From Rhodoplanes sp963840055 (GTDB lineage Bacteria; Pseudomonadota; Alphaproteobacteria; Rhizobiales; Xanthobacteraceae): 64,000 bases of DNA. Both the position numbers and the translations under genes were made by a program. Positions 30,819 through 39,789 of the stretch are shown piece after piece (within the stretch, counting starts at the first letter, position 1; each line of letters opens with the position of its first letter). The stretch lies in assembly GCA_963840055.1 (NCBI GenBank), contig CAWIXM010000039.1:148923-212922 (forward strand). Reading direction: 5' to 3'. A model generated the notes under the pieces. The model was not told the DNA's origin and did no database searches. It saw nothing but the letters and a program-made list of their open reading frames with translations.

Positions 30819-31688
30819 ATGACGGGCCAGATCGCTTTCGAAGAGATCAATAAAGCAAAGACCAACCTCGATGATATCTATAATCAACCGGACCCGAGGG
30901 CGTATTGCGGCAGATTGGGAAAGCTCGACTACGTCATTCCTGAAGTCGCAAAGCCTATATTTCGGAAGCTGATCTCCGAGGTTCGGCAACGCCGGGGCGA
31001 CCCTGTTCACCTTCTCGATCTAGGGTGTTCCTACGGAATCAATGCGGCACTTCTCAAATACGATTTAACGATGACCGACCTGTATGAGCACTGGGAAGAG
31101 AAGAGACTAGCGGGCGTAACGCCTCAAGAGATCGCCAAGCGAGATCGGCAATATTTTACCGGTCTCGGCAAAGTCGATAAAGTCATGGTAGTCGGTCTGG
31201 ATCAGGCTGAAAGTGCTGTCGAATATGGACAAAATGTCGGCCTCCTCGATGTCGGTTACGCTGTGAATCTCGAGAAGGAACCGCTGACCGAGCAGGTGAA
31301 AGAAGATCTGAAACCGGTTGATCTGGTCGTGTCGACCGGATGTGTTGGATATGTGACCGAAAAAACCTTCGAGCGTCTGCTACCGGCCGTTACGCAAGGC
31401 CAGCCGCCTTGGTTGGCCAATTTCGTGTTGCGATTGTTTCCTTTCACGCAAATCGAGGAAGCCCTGAACCAAGGCGGCTATGTGACTGAGAAGCTCCAAG
31501 GCCACACCTTCGTTCAGCGCCGGTTTGAGTCTGACAGGGAACGAGAGCTGATGCTCGAACAACTCTGTAAACAGGGCATCGACCCGACCTCTGCCGAGGC
31601 CGAAGGCCATTTGGTGGCTGAGTTCTATCTTTCGCGCCCCGCGAGTGAATCGAACGGCGCAACGATAGAGCAGTTGGTTCTCGCATGA
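30819..31688 (+). CDS. Class I SAM-dependent methyltransferase-like protein
   Basis: The 289-residue protein has the SAM-binding motif I in VHLLDLGCSYGINAALL, followed by KVMVVGLDQAESAVEYG and PVDLVVSTGCVGYVTEKTFERLL, which look like motifs II-IV of a Rossmann methyltransferase. I chose the ATG at 30819, nine bases after an AGGA; 30813 is the alternative. Codon use is AT-richer than in flanking genes. It converges on the asparagine synthetase gene 100 bp away. The methyl acceptor is unknown. I do not recognise a closer family. Confidence 0.78.
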   Translation: MTGQIAFEEINKAKTNLDDIYNQPDPRAYCGRLGKLDYVIPEVAKPIFRKLISEVRQRRGDPVHLLDLGCSYGINAALLKYDLTMTDLYEHWEEKRLAGVTPQEIAKRDRQYFTGLGKVDKVMVVGLDQAESAVEYGQNVGLLDVGYAVNLEKEPLTEQVKEDLKPVDLVVSTGCVGYVTEKTFERLLPAVTQGQPPWLANFVLRLFPFTQIEEALNQGGYVTEKLQGHTFVQRRFESDRERELMLEQLCKQGIDPTSAEAEGHLVAEFYLSRPASESNGATIEQLVLA

Positions 31689-31787
31689 GTGCGGTGCGCG
31701 GCATCGCCGGTGGTTTGGCGGTTCATTCCGTCTCGCGAAAATAACTTAACTAGCGAGGATGCGCGGGACCCCGGTCACGGCCCGGGA

Positions 31788-33287
31788 TCAGGCGGCGACA
31801 CGATTGGCGCTCCACGTTCCTGCTGCCTTCAAGATGAGGTTGGGGTCGCTGTATTGGTTGCGCAGCAGCTTCTCGTAGAGCCTGCCCTCGCTTTCCCGGT
31901 TCACCGGCGGCGTCGTGCCGAGCCATCGCGACAGTGCTTGACCGATAGCGGCGACGGTTCCACTGCCATCGTCGAACTGAGCCTTCCTGCGCCAGATGAT
32001 GTCGGCGGGAAGCAGCTCCTCGCACGCCTTGCGCAAAATCCACTTCTCTTTCGTCTCCCGGCTCGCCGTCTGGGTGATCTTCATCTTCAACGAAGCCGGG
32101 ATCGATTGCGCGAACGCAATCAGATCGCGGTCGAGGAACGGCGTGCGCGCCTCCAATCCCTGCGCCATGGTTATCCGGTCCACACGTTGCAGGTTGATGT
32201 TGTGCATAGTCCCGAGCGACCGGGTGATCTCCTTAGCCAGCGTGTGGGGCTTCTCGGCATAGGCATGATGGTAGGCATAGCCGGCGAACAGCTCGTCTGC
32301 GCCTTCCCCTGTTAAGATCGCCTTGACATGGCGGCGGGCGAGCGTGGTGGCGAAATGGGTCGGCAGCGCGCTGCGCACGAGATCGACGTCAGCGCTCTCC
32401 AGGTGGTAGATCACGTGCGGCAGGATCTCCGCCAGGTCGTCCGCCGTGAAGATGAGCTCGTGGTGATCGGAGCCGATATGGCGCGCGACTGCGCGGGCCG
32501 CGGCGAGGTCCGGACTTGCCGTCGTGCCGACCGAGAACGTCTTAAGCGGGCGGTCAAGACTGCGTGCGGCCAGGGCCGCAATGAGCGACGAATCGAGCCC
32601 GCCCGACAGGAATGCCCCGACCTCGACATCGGCCACCATCCACTTTCGGACCGCCGTTTCGAGGACGGCACGCAGTTCGCGCCATATCGATTCGGGACGC
32701 TCGCCTGGTTTCAGTTCAGCCGCGCCCTGAGGGATATGGTACCATTCGCAAACGCCGTCGATGCTGTCGAACATCGCTCCGGGGGCTATGGCTTCAACCT
32801 GCCGCAAGCCGAGGCCATCAAAGGCTTTCAATTCGGAAGCAAAGAGCAGACCGTCGCCACTGCGGGCAACGAACAACGGCTTGATGCCGAGGGGATCGCG
32901 GGCAGCAACAATCCGCTCCGGTGTGGCCAGCACGAAGGCAAACATACCGTCCAGTTTGCTGATCCATCTGACATCACCCCTGCGGAACAGGTGCAGGATC
33001 GTCTCGCTGTCACTTTCGGTCTCAAAGGCGTCCTTGCCGAGGACCGCGCGCAACTCCGCGTGATTGTAAATCTCGCCATTTGCCACGAGGATGTTTCCGG
33101 CGTTGTGCAAAGGCTGGCTTCCGTTCTCGATGCCAATGATCGATAGGCGGCAATGCGCCATCACGACAGGCGCGTTGGGCGCTTGGCACACGCGCACCTC
33201 GTCCGGCCCACGATGGGCAATTTTGTTGATCATCCGGTATGCGAGTTCTTGCTGGTCAATGTTCCAAAGGCAGACAAAGCCGCACAT
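31788..33287 (-). CDS. asnB: Glutamine-hydrolysing asparagine synthetase (AsnB type)
   Basis: The 499-residue amidotransferase has the N-terminal nucleophile C2 (MCGFVCLWNIDQQ), the glutaminase signatures IAHRGPDE and VANGEIYNH, and the synthetase PP-loop FLSGGLDSSLIAAL. It transfers glutamine nitrogen to an aspartate-type carboxylate after adenylation. It is shorter than E. coli AsnB (about 550) but complete in both domains. AsnB-family enzymes can also amidate peptides or antibiotics; the neighbouring methyltransferase makes a specialised role possible but unproven. Confidence 0.92.
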   Translation of the reverse strand: MCGFVCLWNIDQQELAYRMINKIAHRGPDEVRVCQAPNAPVVMAHCRLSIIGIENGSQPLHNAGNILVANGEIYNHAELRAVLGKDAFETESDSETILHLFRRGDVRWISKLDGMFAFVLATPERIVAARDPLGIKPLFVARSGDGLLFASELKAFDGLGLRQVEAIAPGAMFDSIDGVCEWYHIPQGAAELKPGERPESIWRELRAVLETAVRKWMVADVEVGAFLSGGLDSSLIAALAARSLDRPLKTFSVGTTASPDLAAARAVARHIGSDHHELIFTADDLAEILPHVIYHLESADVDLVRSALPTHFATTLARRHVKAILTGEGADELFAGYAYHHAYAEKPHTLAKEITRSLGTMHNINLQRVDRITMAQGLEARTPFLDRDLIAFAQSIPASLKMKITQTASRETKEKWILRKACEELLPADIIWRRKAQFDDGSGTVAAIGQALSRWLGTTPPVNRESEGRLYEKLLRNQYSDPNLILKAAGTWSANRVAA

Positions 33288-33710
33288 TATTGCCTCGCTT
33301 GTGTTTCGTGCAGCGCGGCGAGCGTGACACTCACCTTTGCAGTCGGGCTCTGGTTACGGGCGTCGATCACGCGATAACCAGCTTGTCGGCGAAAATCTCG
33401 AGGCCGCCCTCGAGATCGTTCCGCCTTGTGCGCAGTGTAAACCCGCCGCATGACCTTTTCGATCCCGCTTGATCGCTCAAGAGGTCACCCGCACATTTGT
33501 TCCCGCAGTTCCGACAAGCTTGTAGAATTCTCCTTCGGCACCAGGGATTGCGCAAGGGATAACGCGGCGCGAGAATTATGGTTCAGACCAAGGAGCAACG
33601 ATAGATGACGAATGGAAGCGTGCATTTGCTTTTCACTCTGCAAGTGGCGAGAAGTCATTTTCAGCGAACCAAGCGGCGCGCTGGTATTAGGTCCGACAGG
33701 CCGACCGCTC
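33288..33710. other. Intergenic region upstream of asnB and the ABC transporter
   Basis: This 423-bp divergent region must hold promoters for asnB (minus) and the osmoprotectant ABC operon (plus). I see no gene. TTGATCGCTCAA near 33469 is a small palindrome with the half-sites of CRP/FNR-type boxes but the wrong spacing. Confidence 0.4.
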
Positions 33711-34514
33711 ATGACCGGTGATCTATCCGATGATAAGGCCCCGGCGATCATTGCGCTCGAGTCGGCGTCCAAGACCTATGATGAGGGACGAAGTCCCGTA
33801 CTCGAAAATGTGACGCTAAGCGTGCCGGAACGCCAGTTTCTCGCCATCGTCGGACCATCGGGCTCAGGCAAAACGACCCTGCTGCGGCTGATCAATCGCC
33901 TGACAGACCCGAGTAGCGGGACCGTGCACGTTGACGGGAAGAATGTCCGCGGCGTCGATCCGATTATGCTGCGCCGGCATATCGGTTACGTCTTTCAGGG
34001 CGTGGGATTGTTCCCGCATATGACGGTTGCGGAGAACATCGCGATTACCCCCAGACTTCTCGGCTACGATCGACGACGTCTCGCCGCGCGGGTGGACGAA
34101 CTGCTCGAACTGGTTCGGCTCGAACGCGCTTCCTATCGCGATCGGTTTCCGCACCAGCTCTCCGGCGGCGAGCGCCAGCGGATCGGCGTCGCGCGTGCAA
34201 TCGCTGCCAATCCGCACATCGTGCTGATGGACGAGCCGTTCGGTGCGCTCGACCCGCTGACCCGCGAAGCGCTGAGCGACGACTATCGCCGCCTGCATGA
34301 CACGCTCGGCCTGACGACCGTGATGATAACCCATGATATGCTGGAAGCGGTGTTGCTCGCCGACCGCATAGCCGTGCTGCGCGAAGGACGGCTGGTGGCG
34401 GAGGGAACGCCGCCATCCTTGATGCGCGAGGAGCACGATCCATTTGTCAAGAATCTGATGCAGACACCGCATCGTTACGCCGAGCGGCTCAGCGCGCTGA
34501 TGGCAAGCCAATGA
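33711..34514 (+). CDS. Osmoprotectant ABC transporter ATP-binding protein (OpuA/ProV type)
   Basis: The 267-residue ATPase has Walker A GPSGSGKTT, Q-loop FQGVGLFPHMTV, signature LSGGERQRIG and Walker B VLMDEPFGALDPLTRE. It lacks the CBS pair of long ProV proteins and fits the short form that energises glycine betaine/choline/carnitine uptake. The start is uncertain: ATG 33711 gives the usual N-terminus, while the frame opens at 33612; neither has a strong ribosome site. It ends seven bases before the permease/binding-protein fusion. Confidence 0.9.
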   Translation: MTGDLSDDKAPAIIALESASKTYDEGRSPVLENVTLSVPERQFLAIVGPSGSGKTTLLRLINRLTDPSSGTVHVDGKNVRGVDPIMLRRHIGYVFQGVGLFPHMTVAENIAITPRLLGYDRRRLAARVDELLELVRLERASYRDRFPHQLSGGERQRIGVARAIAANPHIVLMDEPFGALDPLTREALSDDYRRLHDTLGLTTVMITHDMLEAVLLADRIAVLREGRLVAEGTPPSLMREEHDPFVKNLMQTPHRYAERLSALMASQ

Positions 34515-34521
34515 CGGGCTG

Positions 34522-36171
34522 ATGTTTTCGCAATTCGACGAACGCATAGCAGAGGCCTTTGCGAGGCTGCCCGATTATCTCGGTGGTCATGTCCTGGTCA
34601 GCATGACGGCGCTTGCTCTCGGCATGGCGATTAGCGTTCCACTTGCACTCCTCGCCTTCCGTCGGCAGGCGCTGCGCCAGGTCTTGCTCGGGATTGCTAG
34701 CATCGTACAAACCATTCCTGGCTTGGCGCTGCTGGCACTCTTCTACCCGCTGTTGCTCGCGATCTCGGCGCTGACCGAAAAAGTCTTCGGATTTGCCTTC
34801 TCGGCGCTCGGCTTTCTGCCATCGGTGCTGGCGCTTGCGCTTTACAGCATGCTGCCGGTTTTGCGTAACACCATCACCGGGCTCGCCGGCATCGCCCCCG
34901 CTGTTAGGGAGGCGGCGACCGGCGTCGGCATGACACGACGCCAATCGCTTGTCGAAGTCGAATTGCCGCTGGCGCTGCCGGTGATCATGGGGGGCATCCG
35001 CACATCGGCCGTCTGGGTGATCGGCACTGCCACGCTGTCGACGCCGATCGGCCAGACCAGCCTCGGCAACTATATATTCGCGGGATTGCAGACGCAGAAC
35101 TGGGTGTTCGTCCTGTTTGGCTGCGTTGTCGCGGCGATGCTTGCGCTCGTCGTCGACCAGCTGCTCTCCCAGATGGAAATCGGTGTCAGCACACGCAGGC
35201 GCTCGCGTATTGTGCTGGGCGCGGCCGGGCTGGTGCTGATCGGCGCCGGTGCGCTGGTGCCCACGCTGCGGGCCGGGGTGGCGACCTATACGGTCGGCGC
35301 CAAGACGTTTTCAGAACAGTATATACTCGCCGCGCTGCTGCAGCAGCGTCTCGACGCAAACGGGCTCCCGGCAGACCGGCGGGACGGGCTCGGCTCCAGC
35401 GTCATCTTCAACGCGCTGGCTGCCAACGAGATCGACGTTTATGTCGACTATTCCGGCACGATCTGGGCTAACCAAATGAACCGGACCGACGTAAAGCCAC
35501 GGGCCGAGGTGTTACGCGAGGTCGCAACTTGGTTGCGCGAGCAGCACGGCGTGACCATGCTCGGTGGGCTTGGCTTCGAGAATGCCTATGCCCTTGCAAT
35601 GCCGCGCGAACGCGCCGAGGCGCTGGGCATCCGTACGATCGCCGATCTTGCCCAACGCGCCGGGACAATGTCGATTGCCGGCGACTATGAATTCTTCAGC
35701 CGGCCCGAATGGAAGGCGCTTCAAGCCGCCTATGCGCTCGACTTCGCCAGCGAGCGCCAGATGCAGGCGGAATTCATGTACCAAGCCGCCGCCGCGGGAG
35801 ATGTGGACGTCATCGCCGCATTCACCAGCGACGGAAGGCTTGCTCAGTATGACATGGTCACGCTCAAAGACCCCAAGCACGCACTGCCGCCTTACGACGC
35901 CATTGTGCTGGTTGCCCCGCAACGTGCGCAAAACAAAGCTTTTCTTGACGCTTTGCGTCCCCTTATCGGCGCGATCAACGTGCAATTGATGCGCGAGGCC
36001 AATCTACGCTCGATTGTCGGCGCCGAAGGCGCGTCGTCTGAGTCCGTCGCGCGATGGCTCTGGGAGGAAATCGTTCGACGCAAAAAGCCTGCGAGCCGAG
36101 CCCGCTCGCTCGACGACGTGAACAAAAACGCAGCCCGCGATGCTGCACTCCGATTCGCCGGCGGCCGGTGA
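34522..36171 (+). CDS. Osmoprotectant ABC permease fused to substrate-binding domain (OpuB type)
   Basis: The 549-residue protein joins a permease (residues 1 to about 215, with EAATGVGMTRRQSLVEVELPLALP as the inner-membrane ATPase-contact loop) to a periplasmic binding domain. The last membrane helix (VLGAAGLVLIGAGALVPTL, about 230-250) anchors the binding domain, which starts YTVGAKTFSEQYILAALL. Such fusions take up glycine betaine, choline or carnitine for osmoprotection. It follows the ATPase gene directly. A conserved NEIDVYVDYSGTIWANQM segment supports OpuBC/ProX type binding. The exact substrate is not predictable. Confidence 0.92.
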   Translation: MFSQFDERIAEAFARLPDYLGGHVLVSMTALALGMAISVPLALLAFRRQALRQVLLGIASIVQTIPGLALLALFYPLLLAISALTEKVFGFAFSALGFLPSVLALALYSMLPVLRNTITGLAGIAPAVREAATGVGMTRRQSLVEVELPLALPVIMGGIRTSAVWVIGTATLSTPIGQTSLGNYIFAGLQTQNWVFVLFGCVVAAMLALVVDQLLSQMEIGVSTRRRSRIVLGAAGLVLIGAGALVPTLRAGVATYTVGAKTFSEQYILAALLQQRLDANGLPADRRDGLGSSVIFNALAANEIDVYVDYSGTIWANQMNRTDVKPRAEVLREVATWLREQHGVTMLGGLGFENAYALAMPRERAEALGIRTIADLAQRAGTMSIAGDYEFFSRPEWKALQAAYALDFASERQMQAEFMYQAAAAGDVDVIAAFTSDGRLAQYDMVTLKDPKHALPPYDAIVLVAPQRAQNKAFLDALRPLIGAINVQLMREANLRSIVGAEGASSESVARWLWEEIVRRKKPASRARSLDDVNKNAARDAALRFAGGR

Positions 36172-36265
36172 GAAATCGGTGTCCGCAATCCGTCCAGGTT
36201 TTCCGGGTGTTGGCAATTACAACGGGAACCACGTGTTTAGCGGCCGGCAATTCATGAATTAAGAG

Positions 36266-36769
36266 TTAGAAAAGAGACTTCAGTTTATCAGGCTTACAAT
36301 ACTCAGCAAAAACCAGCTTAAGCGCCTTTTCTGTTTGATCGATATTCCCGGGCAGAGAAATGTGAACAGACCTCAAACCGAACTCCACTGTCGTTTTGTC
36401 GGCCTTCAAGGATTCAAAAATAATATCATCACCTTCGACCTCTAGTTGGTAAAAAACTCGCCTCCCAGCGTATCTTTTGCTGATTCGGGAAACGTCCATT
36501 TTAAAGCGGTCTAAATAATATCTCGCATATCCGTTGACGTTAGGCTTCGGTACCACAACGACACAGGTTTTTCGGTCCACAATTTCGGGCTGATGCTTTG
36601 GATTGGGAATTATCTGCCCAGTGAAAATGTAATTGATTGCTTGCTGGAACACATCATCTTCAGTCATTGCTCGAGTTTGCAGAGGCGCCATCCAAAGAAA
36701 TAATGCGACCGCGATCGCAACGGACAGCCTTTTGTGATCACTTCTCTTCCGAAACGTTAGGCCTGTCAT
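36266..36769 (-). CDS. Hypothetical exported protein, AT-rich
   Basis: The 167-residue protein has a signal peptide (LSVAIAVALFLWMAPLQTRA) after a basic N-terminus, then MTEDDVFQQAINYIFTG and a mixed alpha/beta domain (KTCVVVVPKPNVNGYARYYLDRFKMD, FYQLEVEGDDIIFESL). Two cysteines (KTCVV, EYCKP) could form a disulfide. The ATG at 36769 is preferred; the frame extends back to 36856. Codon use is clearly AT-richer than in neighbours, suggesting acquisition. No family recognised. Confidence 0.68.
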   Translation of the reverse strand: MTGLTFRKRSDHKRLSVAIAVALFLWMAPLQTRAMTEDDVFQQAINYIFTGQIIPNPKHQPEIVDRKTCVVVVPKPNVNGYARYYLDRFKMDVSRISKRYAGRRVFYQLEVEGDDIIFESLKADKTTVEFGLRSVHISLPGNIDQTEKALKLVFAEYCKPDKLKSLF

Positions 36770-36852
36770 CGCCTGACTCCTGCATCCGGCCGCGGCCTGC
36801 CACAACGCAGTTGGGGACGAACGCGTACCTCGCCGGTACTTGGATTGGAGCT

Positions 36853-37074
36853 TCAACTTCCTTCATTGAATGCGGTACGCACGTCTTTCAAGATTCCTTG
36901 ATAACCCAACATAGACGGATACGGCTCAGATGGGTCGTCTCCTCTAAACAAGGCACGTTTGGTATGCTGCGGTGACGGCCGCCATTGTTCACCATACGAA
37001 GGGAGCTGATTTAAATATAGCGCCTGCATCGCATGGTTAAAGAACTTGCTGTCTCTGGGCGTGGTCATCACCAC
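36853..37074 (-). CDS. Possible small hypothetical protein
   Basis: A 73-codon frame (start MVMTTPRDSKFFNHAMQALYLN) with normal-looking composition, including QLPSYGEQWRPSPQH and RGDDPSEPYPSMLG. It ends just before the longest upstream reading of the AT-rich exported-protein gene. It could be a real small gene or a remnant. No family recognised. Confidence 0.35.
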   Translation of the reverse strand: MVMTTPRDSKFFNHAMQALYLNQLPSYGEQWRPSPQHTKRALFRGDDPSEPYPSMLGYQGILKDVRTAFNEGS

Positions 37075-37704
37075 AGAGATGTCGGTAGCCGGGTGGGCTC
37101 TCCCCTGTCTCGAAGATCGAGGTGTCGCTAACTAATCTCATCCAAACGGGAGTTGTCGATGCGTAGCGTTGCCGATACACCTCATCTGATCGCGACGAAC
37201 AGCAGCTGCTACGAGCAAATCGAGCAGCCCCCAACTCGTGATCGTTTCAATTTGCGCGTTCGTTGAGGCGGTCCATATCCGGTGCCAGCAGCCGCAGCGT
37301 CGAGCAAGGCGACGAGGCTCTGGATTTCTGCGAGCGGCACAAAGCTGCCGTGATAACGACGGTCGATCGCGTCAGCTTTGCCGGGCACTCCGGAAATTTG
37401 CCGACGATTGCTCGCTTCGCTTGTCGCTGCGCTCGCTTGCTTGGCGCTGCGCTGCTTGTTTTCGTTGATGCTGGTAACCTGAGACGCAAGGACCGATTTG
37501 GCTGGCCGCGCAAGCCCAACGGCTTCGCCTGCGAGGCCGCGGAGTAGGGGCGCTTCCGAGATGCTTCCCGGGGCGATTATTGGGAAGCAGCCCCGGCTGT
37601 AAATGATTGCGCCACAGGCATAACTTGATCGCCTGAAAGCTTTTCGCAGCTATTGAACAAAGAGCGCGCATGATCGCAACACCCGAGCCGCTCCGCGCCT
37701 CGTT
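37075..37704. other. Gene-free stretch before the ene-reductase gene
   Basis: About 630 bp without a supported gene. Frames of 60-100 codons on both strands lack family features and look like decayed or non-coding DNA. A small inverted repeat (GCTTCCCGGGG / GGGAAGC) lies near 37560. Confidence 0.4.
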
Positions 37705-38768
37705 TCAGGCTGCTTTTGCCTCAAGGAACGGATAGTCGGTGTAGCCTTGCGGGCCTGGGGCGTAGAACGTCTCCGGATTCGGCGCTTGAGGGGCGCGTGC
37801 TGGCGGAAGCGCTCCGGCAGATCCGGATTGGCAAGGAACAGCTTGCCGAACGCCACGGCGTCGGCTTCGCCGGCCGCAAGCGCGCGTTCGGCGGTTTCCT
37901 GGGTGAAGCCTTCGTTAGCGATATAGACCCCGCCGAAGGCTTTTTTCAGCTCCGGGCCGATGCGGCCTTCGCCTGTATGCTCGCGCACGCATAGGAAGGC
38001 GATCTTGCGCTTGCCGAGCTCGCGGGCGACATAGCCGAACGTCGCCAGACGATTGGAATCTCCCATAGAGTGCGTGTCGCCGCGCGGAGCGAGATGCATG
38101 CCGACGCGGCCCGCGCCCCACACCGAAATCACCGCATCGGCGACCTCCAGCATCAGCCGCGCGCGATTCTCGATCGGGCCGCCGTAAGCGTCGGTGCGCT
38201 TATTGCTGCCGTCCTGCAAGAATTGGTCGAGCAGGTAGCCGTTTGCGCTGTGCAGCTCGACCGCATCGAAGCCCGCCTCCAGCGCATTCTCGGCGCCCTT
38301 GCGGTAGGATTCGATGATGCCGGAAATTTCCTCAAGCGCCAGCGCGCGCGGCACGGGAAAAGGCTCTTGCGGCCGCAACAGGCGCACAGGACCCTCGGCG
38401 GCGATGGCGCTGGGCGCAACCGGCTGCGCGCCGTCGAGGTAAAACGGGTGCGAGATGCGCCCGACATGCCACAGCTGCAACAGCATGCGTCCGCCCACGT
38501 CATGCACCGCGCGCGTGACCTGTTTCCAGCCCTCGACCTGCTCCCTCGACCAGATGCCGGGCGTATCGGGATAGCCGACGCCCATCGGCGTCACCGAAGT
38601 TGCTTCCGAGAAAATGATGCCCGCCGAAGCGCGTTGGGCATAATATTCTGCCATCATCGCATTCGGCACGCGCCCCGGACTCGCGCGGCAACGCGTGAGC
38701 GGCGACATTACAATGCGGTTGGGCAAGCTCAATTCGCCCATCGTGAGCGGATCAAACAGGCTCGGCAT
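37705..38768 (-). pseudogene. Old yellow enzyme family ene-reductase, frameshifted near the 3' end
   Basis: The protein is an FMN-dependent NemA/OYE-type alkene reductase: SLFDPLTMGELSLPNRIVMSPLTRCRA, LLQLWHVGRISHP, FDAVELHSANGYLLDQFL (active-site His-Ser-Ala-Asn region) and RTDAYGGPIENRARL are all intact. Near 37785 one base is missing. In frame it reads on to 37650 with a foreign Arg-rich tail; restoring one base gives NAPNPETFYAPGPQGYTDYPFLEAKAA and a stop at 37705, the normal C-terminus. The ATG at 38768 has AAAGGAA upstream. The mutation only alters the last 30 residues; whether this is decay or a sequence error is open. The gene follows an ArsR regulator gene directly. Confidence 0.85.
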
Positions 38769-38773
38769 CAGCA

Positions 38774-39091
38774 CTATTCCTTTTCTGACAGCTTGAGGAG
38801 GAGTTTGAGGAGGCCGGGAAATTTCTTGTCGATTTCAGCGCGACGCAGCCGGCTGATATGCTGCAGGCCGTGCTTTTCCGTGCGAATGAGTCCGGTTTCG
38901 CGCAGAACGCGGAAATGGTTCGACAGCGTCGATTTGGGGAGATGGTCAAAGGGAGCGGCGTCGCTGCAGCACAGGCCATCGCAATTGCCGTAAAGATTGT
39001 GCACGATCGCAAGACGAACGGGATCCGCGAGCGCCGAAAGCAGCGCCGGCAAAGCGATTTCGTCGATCGGTGGATGCGCGAACTGTCTCAT
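38774..39091 (-). CDS. ArsR/SmtB-type winged-helix regulator
   Basis: The 105-residue regulator has the ArsR helix-turn-helix in LPKSTLSNHFRVLRETGLIRTEKHG with the beginning PALLSALADPVRLAIVHNLYG. Cysteines in NCDGLCCSD could sense electrophiles or metals but are not in the classic ELCVC position. It is five bases upstream of the ene-reductase start. ArsR-family genes linked to OYE genes usually repress the pair and respond to reactive compounds, so autoregulation of this operon is inferred. Confidence 0.9.
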   Translation of the reverse strand: MRQFAHPPIDEIALPALLSALADPVRLAIVHNLYGNCDGLCCSDAAPFDHLPKSTLSNHFRVLRETGLIRTEKHGLQHISRLRRAEIDKKFPGLLKLLLKLSEKE

Positions 39092-39242
39092 GCGAGGGTG
39101 ATGTGGGGCGGGCGCGGACTAATTCAATAGTTCGGAATAATAGAAATAGTCAGCCGTGGATCGCGCTTGACGTCCTCCGTAGGAAGCGGCTCGAAAGTCA
39201 CCTCTGGCAGGGTAGGGCTGGACAGATCGATAGGAGGCGATG

Positions 39243-39493
39243 ATGTGCGTTCCCGGTTGCATGGCTGTTGAAGGAACGTCAGGTGGCCGGGCTCGCCGTC
39301 GACGCTTTGTCCCTCGATAACGGGCCGTCAGCCGACTTCAAGACCCATTACCTGTGGCTTCCGTCCGGCCGCTGGGGTCTCGAAAACGTTGCCAATCTCG
39401 ATCAGGCGCCGCGGCAGGCGCAACGCTCGTGGTCGGGCTGCCCAAGGTGAAGGATGCGACTGGCGCGCCGGTGCGTCTGTTTGCGCTGATGTG
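39243..39493 (+). pseudogene. Cyclase family (kynurenine formamidase-like) pseudogene with internal deletion
   Basis: A strong AGGAGG site precedes ATG 39243, and the first codons read MCVPGCMAVE, as in intact cyclase-family proteins. The frame then jumps to the family's C-terminal part (VAGLAVDALSLDNGPSADF, THYLWLPSGRWGLENVANLD), so most of the protein is missing. A second defect, one missing base near 39412, separates that block from the proper end GATLVVGLPKVKDATG to RLFALM and a stop at 39493. It is therefore a remnant of roughly the first 10 and last 75 codons. Confidence 0.7.
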
Positions 39494-39663
39494 AGCCCTC
39501 TCCGCGCGCATGCGCTCCGGACAAGGGGAAAAACAGACAAAAAAGGCGGGCGGCCCTTCACGAACCGCCCGCTGGGCTCGCAACATCACGCACCCCCGTG
39601 GCACGACGCTGCGCACCGAGCCTCAGTATGAAAAACCTATGACGCACAGGGCGAAATTTCGCC

Positions 39664-39677
39664 TTGATTTAGATCAG
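39664..39677. promoter_or_regulatory. FixK/FNR-like box
   Basis: TTGAT-TTAG-ATCAG differs by one base from the FixK/FNR consensus TTGAT-N4-ATCAA used for low-oxygen control in Rhizobiales. No clear gene starts just downstream in either direction, so the site may be a relic. Confidence 0.35.
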
Positions 39678-39789
39678 CCAAACGACCGGAAATTTCGGCG
39701 GCGGGGCTCGGCGCGAAACAGGTCGATAGTTGGAAAAAACTGACTGCCCGTACCACGCCGGTATCCCAAGACCGCGCCCGGACCTTGCC

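Noticed and set aside
33469..33480. TTGATCGCTCAA as a FixK/FNR box near the ABC transporter
   Set aside because: The half-sites are two bases too close for the TTGAT-N4-ATCAA consensus.
30044..37660. The shared 16-mer GCTATTGAACAAAGAG at about 30045 and 37650
   Set aside because: One 16-base match is expected by chance in a window of this size; flanks do not align, so it is not evidence of a repeat.
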